Below are positions 30,917-40,117 of a stretch of DNA of 64,000 nt, piece by piece. The translations under genes were made by a program, and so were the position numbers. The notes under the pieces are model-generated. The model had not been told where the DNA came from, did not search any database, and saw only the letters and a program-made list of their open reading frames with translations. The stretch is taken from positions 1,798,001-1,862,000 of the forward strand of contig NZ_CP033325.1 in NCBI RefSeq assembly GCF_003710105.1, read 5' to 3'. The DNA is from Georgenia faecalis (GTDB lineage Bacteria > Actinomycetota > Actinomycetes > Actinomycetales > Actinomycetaceae). Numbering within the stretch: position 1 is the first letter of the stretch; the number at the start of each line of letters is the position of its first letter.

Positions 30917-31410
30917 TTGGGGGACTCCTCCGTGTGCCTCTCGTCCTCGGCGGACACCGGTTCACCCACGGGCTCACCGGTGCCACGTTCGGCGTCCAAC
31001 GCGGACTGCAGGATGAGGACGGCGGCCACCTGGTCGACGACCTCCCGGTGCCGACGGCCGGGACGCCCCGCCGTGTGCAGCGCCTGGTGGGCGCTGACCG
31101 TGGTGAGGCGTTCGTCGACCAGCCGGACGGGCACCGGCTGACAGACCCGTGCTATCCGCCCAGCGTACTCACGTGCGTTCAGTGCTCCCGAACCCTCCGC
31201 CCCCGAGAGGTGACGCGGCAGGCCGACGACGATCTCGATCGCCTCCTCCTCGCGGGCCAGCTCGGCCAGGCGGGCCAGCTCGCTGCCGTCGCGGCGCCGG
31301 GCAAGGGTCTCCACCGGCGTGGCCAGCAGGCCGGAGCGGTCCGAGCGGGCCACCCCGACCCGGACCGTCCCGACGTCGACGCCGAGCCGCACCCCGGCGC
31401 GCGTGGTCAC
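30913..31410 (-). CDS. ruvX: Putative Holliday-junction resolvase, YqgF/RuvX family
   Basis: 165 residues, RNase H fold. GVRLGVDVGTVRVGVARSD holds the first catalytic Asp; IEIVVGLPRHLSG and RLVDERLTTVSAH are the other family motifs. Homologues act in pre-16S rRNA 5'-end processing and were first proposed as resolvases. Four-base overlaps with alaS and mltG show tight operon packing. Confidence 0.92.
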   Translation of the reverse strand: MTTRAGVRLGVDVGTVRVGVARSDRSGLLATPVETLARRRDGSELARLAELAREEEAIEIVVGLPRHLSGAEGSGALNAREYAGRIARVCQPVPVRLVDERLTTVSAHQALHTAGRPGRRHREVVDQVAAVLILQSALDAERGTGEPVGEPVSAEDERHTEESPK

Positions 31411-34100
31411 GCGCCGACCGTCGCCGTGACGTCCTCGGCGACGGCGGCCAGCGTGGCCGTCAGCGCCCCGGCGTCGGTGCCACCGCCCTGCGCGAGGTCG
31501 TCCTTGCCGCCACCGCCGCCACCGAGGCGCTGGGCGGCCGAACGGACGAGGGCGCCGGCGCGCACGCCGGCGTCGCGGGCCGCGGCGTTCGTGGCGATGA
31601 CCACGAGGGGGCGGGCCTTGCTCACGGCGCCGACGGCGACCACCGCCGGGGCGGAGTCCCCCAGGCGGGAGCGGACGTCGAGGACGAGGCTGCGCACGGC
31701 GTCCGGGGAGGCGACCTCACCGGCGTCGGCGGTGACCACGCGGACGCCGGAGACCTCGTGGGCCCCGGCGGCGATCTCGCCGGCCCGGGCGAGCAGCTGC
31801 GCCTGGCGGAGCTGGCCCAGCTCCTTCTCGGCCGCCTTGAGCTTGGTCATGAGCGCGGTGATGCGCTCGGGCAGCTCCTCGGAGCGCCCGCCGACGAGCC
31901 CGGTGACCTGGCTGACCAGGGCGTGCTCCTTGGCCTGGAACTCGTAGGCGCCGGCCCCGACGAGCGCGTCGACCCGGCGCACGCCGGAACCGATGGACGC
32001 CTCACCGAGGAGGGTGACGAGGCCGAGCCGGCCGGTGCTGGCCACGTGGGTTCCGGCGCACAGCTCGCGCGACCAGTCCCCGCCGATGGACACCACACGC
32101 ACCCGGTTGCCGTACTTCTGGCCGAACAGCGCCATGGCGCCGGCGGCGAGGGCGTCGTCGATGTCCATCACCTGGTCGGTGACGTCGAGGTCCTCCGCCA
32201 GACGGGTGTTGACGCGCTCCTCGATCTCCCCGAGGACGGTGGCCGGGACCTGGGCGCCGTGCCGGAAGTCGAACCGCAGCCGCGACGGTGCGTTCTCCGA
32301 GCCGGCCTGCGTGGCGTGGTCGCCGAGGTGCTCGTGGAGCGACTTGTGGACCATGTGGGTCGCCGTGTGGGCGCGGGCGATGGCGTGCCGGCGCGCGGTG
32401 TCGATGCGCGCGACGCCGGGCTCGTCGAGGGTGACGGTGCCCTCGGTGAGGCGCCCACGGTGCACCGGCAGGCCCTTGATGGGCGCCTGGACGTCGTCGA
32501 CCTCGATGATGGCGCCACCGGCGAGGGTGATGGTGCCCTGGTCGGCGAGCTGGCCGCCGGCCTCGGCGTAGAACGGGGTGCGGTCGAGGACGACCTCGAC
32601 CTCGGCGGGCGCCGTGGCCAGCGGCGCGGGCTGCCCGTCGACGAGCAGGCCGGCGACGGTCACCTCCGCGACGGCGTCGGTGTACCCGAGGAAGGGCACC
32701 TCCCCGCCGAGGCGCGTGAGGACGTCGCGGTAGACGCCCGTGTCGACGTGCCCGGCCTTCTTCGCGGCGGCGTCGGCGCGGGCGCGCTCGCGCTGGGCGG
32801 TCATGAGCCGGCGGAAGCCGTCCTCGTCGACGCCGACGCCCTGCTCGGCGGCGATCTCGAGGGTGAGGTCGATGGGGAAGCCGTAGGTGTCGTGGAGCGC
32901 GAAGGCGCGGTCGCCGCTGAGGCGCGCGCCCTGGGCCTTGGCGGCGGAGACGGCGGTGTCGAGGATCGTCGTGCCCGCGGTGAGGGTGCGCCGGAACGCC
33001 TCCTCCTCCTCGTAGGCGACCTGGGAGATCCGCGAGAAGTGCGTCTCCAGCTCGGGGTAGGAGCCCTTCATGGCGCCCATCGAGGCCGGGAGCAGGACGG
33101 GCAGCGTCGGCTCGTCGACGCCGAGCAGGCGCATGGCGCGCACGGCGCGGCGGATGATCCGGCGCAGGACGTACCCGCGCCCGTCGTTGCCCGGGCGCAC
33201 GCCGTCGGAGATGAGCATGAGGGCGGAGCGGACGTGGTCGGCGACCACGCGCATGCGCACGTCGTCGACGTCGGCCGAGTTGCGGCCGAGGCCGTAGGTG
33301 CGCCCGCTCATCTCCTGCGCGGCGGCGATGACCGGGTAGACCTCGTCGATCTCGTAGAAGTTCTCCTTGCCCTGGAGCAGGAAGGAGAGCCGCTCCAGGC
33401 CGAGGCCGGTGTCGATCGCCTTCTGGTCGAGCTCACGGACCAGGGGGTAGTCCTTGCCACGGCCCTCGCCGCGCAGGTACTGGTCGAAGACGAGGTTCCA
33501 GATCTCGAGGAACCGGTCGCCCTGGACGTCCACCGCCGGACCGCCGTCGGGCCCGTAGGCGGGGCCCCGGTCGTAGTGGATCTCCGAGGTGGGGCCGGCC
33601 GGCCCGGGCTGCCCGGTGTCCCAGAAGTTCTCCGCGCGGGTCTGCTTCTGCACGCGCTCGGCGGGCAGGCCGATCTGGCGGCGCCAGATGTCCTCCGCCT
33701 CGGCGTCCTCGTCCCAGATGGCCACCCACATCTTGTCGCCGTCGAGGCCGTAGCCGCCGGCCTCGAGCGGGGAGGTGAGGAGCTCCCACGCGTAGGTGAT
33801 CGCCCCCTCCTTGAAGTAGTCGCCGAAGGAGAAGTTGCCGGCCATCTGGAAGAACGTGCCGTGACGGGTGGTCTTGCCGACCTCCTCGATGTCGTTCGTC
33901 CGGATGCACTTCTGGACGCTCGCCGCGCGGGGCCACGGGGCGGGCTGGGTACCGATGATGTAGGGGATGAACGGCACCATCCCGGCGATGGTGAAGAGGA
34001 TCGAGGGGTCCGGCGAGATCAGCGGGGCGCTCGGCACGACGGCGTGGCCGCGCTCGGAGTAGTAGTCCAGCCAGCGGGTGCGGATCTCGGCGGTGCGCAT
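31407..34100 (-). CDS. alaS: Alanyl-tRNA synthetase
   Basis: 897 residues. Class II catalytic domain (about 1-460), editing domain with the zinc-binding HTATH and CAGTH, and a C-terminal DHHA1/C-Ala domain with GGGGGGKDDLAQGGG. ATG at 34100 (MRTAEIRTRWLDYYSERGH) matches the family start and has GAGGA upstream; the frame continues upstream only as a shadow. First gene of alaS-ruvX-mltG-aroE-aroC-aroK-aroB. Confidence 0.97.
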   Translation of the reverse strand: MRTAEIRTRWLDYYSERGHAVVPSAPLISPDPSILFTIAGMVPFIPYIIGTQPAPWPRAASVQKCIRTNDIEEVGKTTRHGTFFQMAGNFSFGDYFKEGAITYAWELLTSPLEAGGYGLDGDKMWVAIWDEDAEAEDIWRRQIGLPAERVQKQTRAENFWDTGQPGPAGPTSEIHYDRGPAYGPDGGPAVDVQGDRFLEIWNLVFDQYLRGEGRGKDYPLVRELDQKAIDTGLGLERLSFLLQGKENFYEIDEVYPVIAAAQEMSGRTYGLGRNSADVDDVRMRVVADHVRSALMLISDGVRPGNDGRGYVLRRIIRRAVRAMRLLGVDEPTLPVLLPASMGAMKGSYPELETHFSRISQVAYEEEEAFRRTLTAGTTILDTAVSAAKAQGARLSGDRAFALHDTYGFPIDLTLEIAAEQGVGVDEDGFRRLMTAQRERARADAAAKKAGHVDTGVYRDVLTRLGGEVPFLGYTDAVAEVTVAGLLVDGQPAPLATAPAEVEVVLDRTPFYAEAGGQLADQGTITLAGGAIIEVDDVQAPIKGLPVHRGRLTEGTVTLDEPGVARIDTARRHAIARAHTATHMVHKSLHEHLGDHATQAGSENAPSRLRFDFRHGAQVPATVLGEIEERVNTRLAEDLDVTDQVMDIDDALAAGAMALFGQKYGNRVRVVSIGGDWSRELCAGTHVASTGRLGLVTLLGEASIGSGVRRVDALVGAGAYEFQAKEHALVSQVTGLVGGRSEELPERITALMTKLKAAEKELGQLRQAQLLARAGEIAAGAHEVSGVRVVTADAGEVASPDAVRSLVLDVRSRLGDSAPAVVAVGAVSKARPLVVIATNAAARDAGVRAGALVRSAAQRLGGGGGGKDDLAQGGGTDAGALTATLAAVAEDVTATVGA

Positions 34101-34173
34101 GAGTCCTCGGTTTCGATCGGTGGGACGGTGGGGGTACCGGCGGGGCGGTACGGCCTCCGGGCGGGCCCGGGGC

Positions 34174-34407
34174 CTACGGGCGGTGCGTGCGCCGCCAGCG
34201 GGCGTCGGCGAGCTCGGCGTCGGTGGGCAGGAGCCCGGTGCGCAGCTCGGCCTCACGGGCGGCCATGTCGGCCCGGAACAGGGCGAGGCGGCGGCGTGCC
34301 TCCGCGCGGGCGGAGGTGACCACGCGGGTCACGGAGCGGCGGGTGGCCGGGACGGCGAGGACGACGGCGGTGGCCGCGACCGCGCCGAGGGCGAGCACGC
34401 GCGGCAC
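34174..34407 (-). CDS. DUF6167-family small membrane protein
   Basis: 77 residues: one N-terminal hydrophobic helix (LALGAVAATAVVLAVPA) then a charged, amphipathic helix rich in Arg, Ala and Glu. Its usual place is between DUF948 and alaS, as here (one base after the DUF948 stop, 73 bases before alaS). Function unknown. Confidence 0.8.
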   Translation of the reverse strand: MPRVLALGAVAATAVVLAVPATRRSVTRVVTSARAEARRRLALFRADMAAREAELRTGLLPTDAELADARWRRTHRP

Positions 34408-34408
34408 G

Positions 34409-34762
34409 TCAGGCCTCCCGCGAGGGGCGGACGAGGCGGCGCACGGCGTAGGAGAACGACGCCAGCTTGATGAGGGGCGCGCCCACGGTGGCCGAGACGA
34501 GCGTCGTCACCGCGGAGACGTTCTGCGAGACCTCCGCGGCGGACGTCGTGATGACGTCCACCTTGCCGAGCTGGGCGTTGCTCGCCGCGATCGTCGCCGC
34601 CGCCTCGTCGACGACGGGCACGGCGTGCTCGGTGATCTGGCGGACGGAGTCCGTGGCGGCGTCAAGGACGCGACCCAGCTTGAGGAGCGGGACGGCGAGG
34701 AACGCCACGAGCACGACGAAGGCGAGGGCGGCAATGATCCCGGCAATGTCACCGATGGACAT
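34409..34762 (-). CDS. DUF948-family membrane protein
   Basis: 117 residues. One membrane helix near the N terminus (IAGIIAALAFVVLVAFLAVPLL), then a long predicted helical region with heptad-like spacing. The family is general in Gram-positive bacteria and of unknown function. ATG at 34762. Forms a probable transcript with the DUF6167 gene and alaS. Confidence 0.85.
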   Translation of the reverse strand: MSIGDIAGIIAALAFVVLVAFLAVPLLKLGRVLDAATDSVRQITEHAVPVVDEAAATIAASNAQLGKVDVITTSAAEVSQNVSAVTTLVSATVGAPLIKLASFSYAVRRLVRPSREA

Positions 34763-34817
34763 CCGTGCTCCTTGGGTGGGGGGAAGGGGCCGGTGCGAAG
34801 GCTACCGGTGGACGACG

Positions 34818-34854
34818 GCGCCCCGGGAACCGGCAGGACCGGCGCCCGGGGCGC
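34818..34854 (-). terminator. Intrinsic terminator downstream of rpsD
   Basis: A perfect 10-bp stem (34818-34827 with 34845-34854) encloses a 17-base loop that itself has a ccgg/ccgg pair. It lies 18 bases past the rpsD stop and upstream of the DUF948 start, so it would end the rpsD transcript. Confidence 0.65.
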
Positions 34855-34872
34855 GTCGAGGAAGGACCGGCG

Positions 34873-35505
34873 TCAGCGCGAGTAGTACTCGACGACCAGC
34901 TGGACGTCGCAGGTCACGGGGACCTCGTCGCGCTTGGGGCGACGGACGAGCTCGGCGCGCAGCTTCTCGACCTGCACGTCGAGGTAGGCCGGGACGGCGG
35001 GCAGGACGTCGCGGTGGGCGCCGGCGGCGGCCACCTGGAACGGCGTCATGACCTGGCTCTTCGGCTTGACCTGGATGACCTGGCCGGGCTTGACCCGGAA
35101 GGACGGGCGGTCGACGAGCTTGCCGTCGACGAGGATGTGGCGGTGCACGACGATCTGGCGGGCCTGGGCGATCGTGCGGGCGAAGCCGGAGCGCAGGACG
35201 AGGGCGTCCAGGCGCATCTCGAGGAGCTCGACGAGCGCCTCACCGGTCATCCCGCTCTCGCGACGGGCCTCCTCGAAGGTGCGCTGGATCTGCACCTCAC
35301 GCAGGCCGTACTGGGCGCGCAGACGCTGCTTCTCCTTGAGCCGGACCGCGTAGTCGGACTCGGTGCGGCGACGGGCGCGGCCGTGCTCGCCCGGCGGGTA
35401 GGGGCGCTTCTCGAAGTACTTGACCGCCTTGGGCGTCAGCGCGAGGCCGAGGGCCCGGGACAGCCGCACCTGGCGGCGCGAACGGCTCTGGTTGTTCTTG
35501 CTCAA
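34873..35505 (-). CDS. rpsD: 30S ribosomal protein S4
   Basis: 210 residues. It has the core RLSRALGLALTPKAVKYFEKR-type N terminus, the S4 RNA-binding domain (EMRLDALVLRSGFARTIAQA) and the C-terminal VQLVVEYYSR. The zinc-free, C-minus form. The start is TTG at 35505 (M-SKNNQSRSRRQ): AGGAAGA lies nine bases upstream, whereas the in-frame GTG at 35514 would abut the ribosome site. S4 organises the 5' domain of 16S rRNA and often represses its own operon. Confidence 0.95.
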   Translation of the reverse strand: MSKNNQSRSRRQVRLSRALGLALTPKAVKYFEKRPYPPGEHGRARRRTESDYAVRLKEKQRLRAQYGLREVQIQRTFEEARRESGMTGEALVELLEMRLDALVLRSGFARTIAQARQIVVHRHILVDGKLVDRPSFRVKPGQVIQVKPKSQVMTPFQVAAAGAHRDVLPAVPAYLDVQVEKLRAELVRRPKRDEVPVTCDVQLVVEYYSR

Positions 35506-35545
35506 CGAAAACACTCTTCCTGTCGTGGGAACGTCACGCCGGGCG

Positions 35546-35559
35546 GACGGACGTCCGTC
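35546..35559. promoter_or_regulatory. 14-bp palindrome in the rpsD leader
   Basis: gacggacgtccgtc is self-complementary and lies about 40 bases upstream of the rpsD start codon, within the predicted leader. It may be part of an S4-binding structure; no known S4 leader consensus was recognised. Confidence 0.4.
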
Positions 35560-35629
35560 GGCGCGGGATCGACCGTCGTGGCCATGACCCCAGGTGGTCG
35601 CCGCGCGCAGTGCGCCGGGCAACCGGTCG

Positions 35630-35635
35630 ATCTTA
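35630..35635 (-). promoter_or_regulatory. Candidate -10 box of rpsD
   Basis: TAAGAT on the minus strand, giving a leader of roughly 118 bases. The -35 position (35653-35658) overlaps the end of rarA and reads TGAGGG, so only the -10 supports it. Confidence 0.4.
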
Positions 35636-35655
35636 TCAGGCTCAGCCCTCGCCCC

Positions 35656-37008
35656 TCAGCCCTCGCCCTTCAGCAGCGCCCGGATGCGATCGAGCCGGGC
35701 GCTCACCTCCCGCTCGTGGCCGTGCGTCGTCGGCGTGTAGTAGCGCGCGGTGGCGAGGGTGTCCGGCGCGTACTGCTGGGCGGCGATGCCGTGCGGGTGG
35801 TCGTGGCTGTAGCGGTACCCCTCGCCGTGCCCGTGCCCCTTGGCCCCCGCGTAGTGGGCGTCGCGCAGGTGCGGCGGCACCGTCCCGGCCTTGCCGGCCC
35901 GCACGTCGGCGATCGCGGCGCCGATCGCCTTGTAGGAGGCGTTGGACTTCGGCGCCGTGGCCACGTGCACGACGGCCTGGGCGAGGACCAGCTGAGCCTC
36001 GGGCATGCCGATGAGCGCGACCGCCTGGGCGGCGGCCACGGCCGTGGTGAGCGCGGTGGGGTCCGCCATGCCGACGTCCTCGGACGCGGCGATGATGATC
36101 CGGCGGGCAATGAACCGTGGGTCCTCCCCCGCGACGATCATCCGCGCGAGGTAGTGCAGGGCGGCGTCGACGTCGGATCCCCGCATCGACTTGATGAAGG
36201 CGCTGATGACGTCGTAGTGCTGGTCGCCCGCCTTGTCGTACCGGACGGCGGCGACGTCGACGGCACGCTCCACCGCGGACAGCGTGATGCGCGGCTCCCC
36301 CGAGGACGCCGCGGTGCCGGCGGCCGCCTCGAGGATGGTGAGGGCCTTGCGCGCGTCGGCGCCGGCGAGGCGCAGGAGGTGGGACTCCGCGTCCTCGTCG
36401 AGCTCGAGCGTCCCGCCGAGGCCGCGCTCGTCGGTGAGCGCCCGCCGCAGCAGGACCCGCACGTCGTCCTCGGCCAGGGGTCGCAGCGTGAGCAGGAGGG
36501 AACGGGACAGCAGGGGGGAGATCACCGAGAAGCTCGGGTTCTCGGTGGTCGCGGCGATGAGGGTGACCCAGCGGTTCTCCACCGACGGCAGCAGCGCGTC
36601 CTGCTGCGACTTGGAGAAGCGGTGCACCTCGTCGATGAACAGGACCGTCTCGCCGGCGCCGGTGACGAGCCGGCGGCGGGAGTCGTCGACGACGGCCCGG
36701 ACGTCCTTGACGCCGGCGGTCACGGCGGAGAGCTCGACGAACCGGCGGCCCGACGCGTGCGCCACGAGGTAGGCGAGCGTGGTCTTCCCGGTGCCGGGCG
36801 GGCCCCAGAGGATCACCGACGGCGGCGCGATCCGGGAGGCCTCGGCCGGCTCGACGAGGCGGCGCAGCGGCGAGCCCGGCTCGAGCAGGTGCGCCTGCCC
36901 GACCACCTCGCCGAGCTCGGCGGGGCGCATCCGCACGGCCAGGGGTGCCCCGGCGTTCACGCTGGGCACGCCGGCGTCGTCCGCACCTGCGGCGTCGAAG
37001 AGGTCCAC
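35656..37008 (-). CDS. rarA: Replication-associated recombination protein A (MgsA/RarA)
   Basis: 450 residues. AAA+ ATPase related to clamp loaders. Walker [15 protein letters not shown], Walker [10 protein letters not shown], sensor [10 protein letters not shown]; the C-terminal tetramerisation part has [14 protein letters not shown] and HLRDAHYAG. It acts at stalled forks. GTG at 37008 (MDLFDAAG) fits homologues; the frame is open far upstream but that is antisense to the MMPL gene. Divergent from that gene with 75 bases between. Confidence 0.94.
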   Translation of the reverse strand: MDLFDAAGADDAGVPSVNAGAPLAVRMRPAELGEVVGQAHLLEPGSPLRRLVEPAEASRIAPPSVILWGPPGTGKTTLAYLVAHASGRRFVELSAVTAGVKDVRAVVDDSRRRLVTGAGETVLFIDEVHRFSKSQQDALLPSVENRWVTLIAATTENPSFSVISPLLSRSLLLTLRPLAEDDVRVLLRRALTDERGLGGTLELDEDAESHLLRLAGADARKALTILEAAAGTAASSGEPRITLSAVERAVDVAAVRYDKAGDQHYDVISAFIKSMRGSDVDAALHYLARMIVAGEDPRFIARRIIIAASEDVGMADPTALTTAVAAAQAVALIGMPEAQLVLAQAVVHVATAPKSNASYKAIGAAIADVRAGKAGTVPPHLRDAHYAGAKGHGHGEGYRYSHDHPHGIAAQQYAPDTLATARYYTPTTHGHEREVSARLDRIRALLKGEG

Positions 37009-37083
37009 GCCCCGAGGGTACGCACGCCGGTGGGGCGGCCGGCGCCGCAGCGGCGCCAGCGCGTGCCGGCCGCGGGTGCGAGG

Positions 37084-39348
37084 ATGAGCGCCGTGTTCGA
37101 CCGACTGGGCCGCACCGTCGCCCGCCACCCGCGCACCACCGTCCTCGCGTGGCTCGCCCTCGCCCTGGTCTCCGTGCTGCTCGCCGGCGGCCTCACGGGC
37201 GAGGGGCTCTTCGCCCGCCTGCAGACCGGGGAGCCCGCCGCCCCCGGCTCCGACAGCGAGCGTGGCCGGGAGATCCTCGACGAGGCCTCCTCCGCCGGGG
37301 AGGAGATCAGCCTCCTCGTCGAGGGCGTCGACCTCGCCGACCCGGCGGTGGTGGCCGAGATCACCACGGCGCTCCAGCCCGTCCACGGGGACCTCGCCGA
37401 CCTCGACGGCGTCGCCGAGGTGGTGAGCCCGTTCGTCCTGCCCGGGGGCCTCGAGCACCCCGCCGCCGGGTCGCTGGTCGCCGCCGACCAGGACGGCTTC
37501 CTCCTCTCGGTCACCCTCGAGGAGGACCTCCCCGACGCCGCCGCGGTGCACGACGCCGTCGTCGAGCGCCTCGACGAGGTGCCCGCCGACCTCGCGGACA
37601 TGACCGGCGGCGACGTCGAGGTCCTCACGTCCTCCCCCACGCTCATCGCCGACGCCATCGTCGGTCAGGTCCAGGAGGACCTCGTCCGGGGCGAGGTCGT
37701 CGCGCTCCCCCTCGCGCTCCTGCTCATGGTGGTGGTCTTCGGTGGGTTCCTTGCCGCGAGCATGCCGCTGGTGGGGGCGCTGGCCTCGATCGCCGTCGGC
37801 CTGGGTGCCCTGCTCGGCTTCACGTACGTCATGGACATCGACTCCTACATGATCAACGTCCTCACGGTCGTCGGTCTCGGCCTGTCGGTGGACTACGGCC
37901 TCCTCGTCGTCTCCCGCTACCGGGAGGAGCTGCGCCACGCCCTCGCTGCCGAGCCCGCCGCCGACGACGACGACCGGCGGCGGCGCCGCGCGGGCCGCGA
38001 CGAGGCGGTCACCGCCGCGCTGGGCCGGACGCTGGCCACCGCGGGCCGCACGGTGACGTTCTCCGCCGTCACCATCGCCCTCGCCATCGCCGGCATGGTC
38101 TTCATGACCCCCGAGCTCATCCGCGCGCTCAGCGCCGCCGGCGTGACGATCGTCGTGCTCTCCGTGCTCGCGTCGATCACCCTCGTGCCCGCCCTGCTCT
38201 CCCTCATCGGTCGCCGCCTCGACCGGCCCTCGGTCCTCTCCCGCGTGCCGGGCCTGCGGCGCGTGGTGGGCGGCCTGGGCGATGTCGCGCCGGAGGAGGG
38301 GGTCTTCTCGCGCATCGCCCGGTTCGTCCACGCCTACCCGTGGCCGGTGCTCCTCGGGGTGCTCGCCATCCTCGTCGTCCTCGCCAGCCCGCTGCGCTCG
38401 TTCGACATGCGCTCCTCCGGCGTGGAGCTGCTCCCCTCCGAGTCCGACCAGCGCGACTTCATCACGTCCCTCGTCGAGGACTACCCCGCGGCCGAGGCGC
38501 CGGCGGTCGTCGTCGTCGTCGACGGGACCGAGGAGGAGGCCGCGGCGCTGGCCGAGGAGGTCGCCGCGCTCGACGGCGTCACCGCGGTGGGCCCGCCCGC
38601 GCCGGCCGGCGAGTACACCACCCTGGGCGTCCGCCTGAGCACCGACGACCCCGGCGGCGCCGAGGCCGCGGCGGTCGTGAGCGAGATCCGCGACCTCGAC
38701 GCCGAGGTCGAGACGTGGGTGACCGGGCAGAGCGCCATCCAGAAGGACTTCAACGACGCCCTCGTCGACGGCATGCCGTGGGTGATCCTCTTCGTCGCCG
38801 CGGCGGTCCTCGTCCTGCTGTTCCTCATGACGGGGTCCGTGCTCATCCCGATCAAGGCGCTGCTCACCAACGCGCTCTCGCTCGCCGCGTCGCTGGGCAT
38901 CACCGTGTGGATCTTCGTCGAGGGGCACCTCGCGGACGTGCTGGGCTTCGAGCCCGTCGCCGGGCTCGAGGCGACCGTGGTGCCGCTCATCATCACCTTC
39001 GGCTTCGGCCTGGCGATGGACTACGAGGTGTTCCTCCTCGCCCGGATCAAGGAGTTCTGGGACGCGGGCCTGCCCAACGACCTCGCGGTCGAGCGCGGCC
39101 TGCAGCTCATGGGCCGCATCATCACCTCGGCGGCCGCGATCATCATCGCTGTGTTCGCCGGGTTCGCCTCGGGCGACCTCATCGTCATCAAGCAGGTGGG
39201 CCTGGCCCTCGCCGTCACCGTCCTCATCGACGCGACGCTCGTGCGGCTGCTCCTCGTGCCCGCCACCATGACGCTCCTGGGGAAGTGGAACTGGTGGGCC
39301 CCGGCGCCGCTGGCGCGCCTGTACGAGAAGGTGAAGATCGTCCACTGA
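37084..39348 (+). CDS. MMPL/RND-family transporter
   Basis: 754 residues, twice-repeated RND unit: helix 1 ([19 protein letters not shown]), a large outside domain, five helices with [20 protein letters not shown], then a second unit with [18 protein letters not shown]. These paired Asp-Tyr motifs belong to the proton relay of MMPL proteins. Substrate unknown; lipid export or drug efflux is possible. ATG at 37084 abuts its GAGG; GTG at 37093 has better spacing from the same GAGGA and may be the true start. It stands alone and is convergent with the GNAT gene. Confidence 0.9.
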   Translation: MSAVFDRLGRTVARHPRTTVLAWLALALVSVLLAGGLTGEGLFARLQTGEPAAPGSDSERGREILDEASSAGEEISLLVEGVDLADPAVVAEITTALQPVHGDLADLDGVAEVVSPFVLPGGLEHPAAGSLVAADQDGFLLSVTLEEDLPDAAAVHDAVVERLDEVPADLADMTGGDVEVLTSSPTLIADAIVGQVQEDLVRGEVVALPLALLLMVVVFGGFLAASMPLVGALASIAVGLGALLGFTYVMDIDSYMINVLTVVGLGLSVDYGLLVVSRYREELRHALAAEPAADDDDRRRRRAGRDEAVTAALGRTLATAGRTVTFSAVTIALAIAGMVFMTPELIRALSAAGVTIVVLSVLASITLVPALLSLIGRRLDRPSVLSRVPGLRRVVGGLGDVAPEEGVFSRIARFVHAYPWPVLLGVLAILVVLASPLRSFDMRSSGVELLPSESDQRDFITSLVEDYPAAEAPAVVVVVDGTEEEAAALAEEVAALDGVTAVGPPAPAGEYTTLGVRLSTDDPGGAEAAAVVSEIRDLDAEVETWVTGQSAIQKDFNDALVDGMPWVILFVAAAVLVLLFLMTGSVLIPIKALLTNALSLAASLGITVWIFVEGHLADVLGFEPVAGLEATVVPLIITFGFGLAMDYEVFLLARIKEFWDAGLPNDLAVERGLQLMGRIITSAAAIIIAVFAGFASGDLIVIKQVGLALAVTVLIDATLVRLLLVPATMTLLGKWNWWAPAPLARLYEKVKIVH

Positions 39349-39384
39349 GCCCAGGCGGGCCTACGCCCGTTCGCGGCGGGGGCG

Positions 39385-40116
39385 TCAGCCCTCCGGGGCG
39401 AGGTTCTCCACCTCGTGCCCGACGCGGTACCCGAGCCGGGTGTACACCCGCCGGGCCGCGTCGTTGTCGGCCCAGATGCCGTAGTGCACGTAGGGGCGCT
39501 GGGTGAGGCCCCACCGGGTCACCGCGGCCATCATCGCCGAGGCCACCCCGCGCCGGCGCCAGCGCTGGTCGGTGCCGAGCCCGGAGAGGTGGATGCCGCC
39601 GTCGTCCGGGGCGTGCACGGCGACGACGCCGCGCAGCAGGCCGTCCTCGTCGCGGTACCCCCACCACGCCAGCGCCTGGTCGCCGGGATCCGCGCTGGTC
39701 TCGGGGTAGGCGACCGCGAGGCAGGCGCGCACCTCGTCCTCACGACCGGTGCCCATGGGGGCCACCCGGTCCTCGCCCGGCTGCGGCGCCGGCGGGGTGG
39801 TCGACCACATCCAGTCCCACCCGCGGCCCGTCACCAGGGCGTACCGCGCCCGCACCTCCGGCGGCACGAGCGCCCAGGTGCCGCGGGTGAGCATCGCGGA
39901 CGCGGGACCGCCCGCGTCCGCGGCCGCCTGGACGAGGAGCTCCGCCAGGGCGTCGGGCCGGCCCGTCCCCACGAGCTGCACGCGCGCCGCGGGACGTCCC
40001 GGCTCCCGCGCGGTGCCCTCCCGGCGCACGCGCAGCAGGGTCGCGTCCGGCGTCTCCCAGGCGCGCTCCTCGTCCCAGCGGTGCGCGTGGGCGCGCAGGA
40101 ACAGGTGCCGCTGCAC
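39385..40116 (-). CDS. GNAT-family N-acetyltransferase
   Basis: 243 residues. The acetyl-CoA motif is LGTDQRWRRRGVASAMM, followed by GIWADNDAARRVYTRLGYRV, both in the C-terminal half. The N-terminal half (about 1-120) is variable and may recognise the acceptor, which is unknown. GTG at 40116 lies one base past the aspS stop (TGAGGTG), so it is co-translated with aspS; that pairing might be accidental. Confidence 0.85.
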   Translation of the reverse strand: MQRHLFLRAHAHRWDEERAWETPDATLLRVRREGTAREPGRPAARVQLVGTGRPDALAELLVQAAADAGGPASAMLTRGTWALVPPEVRARYALVTGRGWDWMWSTTPPAPQPGEDRVAPMGTGREDEVRACLAVAYPETSADPGDQALAWWGYRDEDGLLRGVVAVHAPDDGGIHLSGLGTDQRWRRRGVASAMMAAVTRWGLTQRPYVHYGIWADNDAARRVYTRLGYRVGHEVENLAPEG

Positions 40117-40117
40117 C

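Noticed and set aside
34765-37083. N-terminal extension of the MMPL gene by over 700 codons
   Set aside because: The extension is antisense to rpsD and rarA and has shadow composition; the MMPL protein begins normally at 37084.
39349-39384. Terminator between the MMPL and GNAT genes
   Set aside because: Only a five-base stem (cgggc/gcccg) is present, too weak to call.
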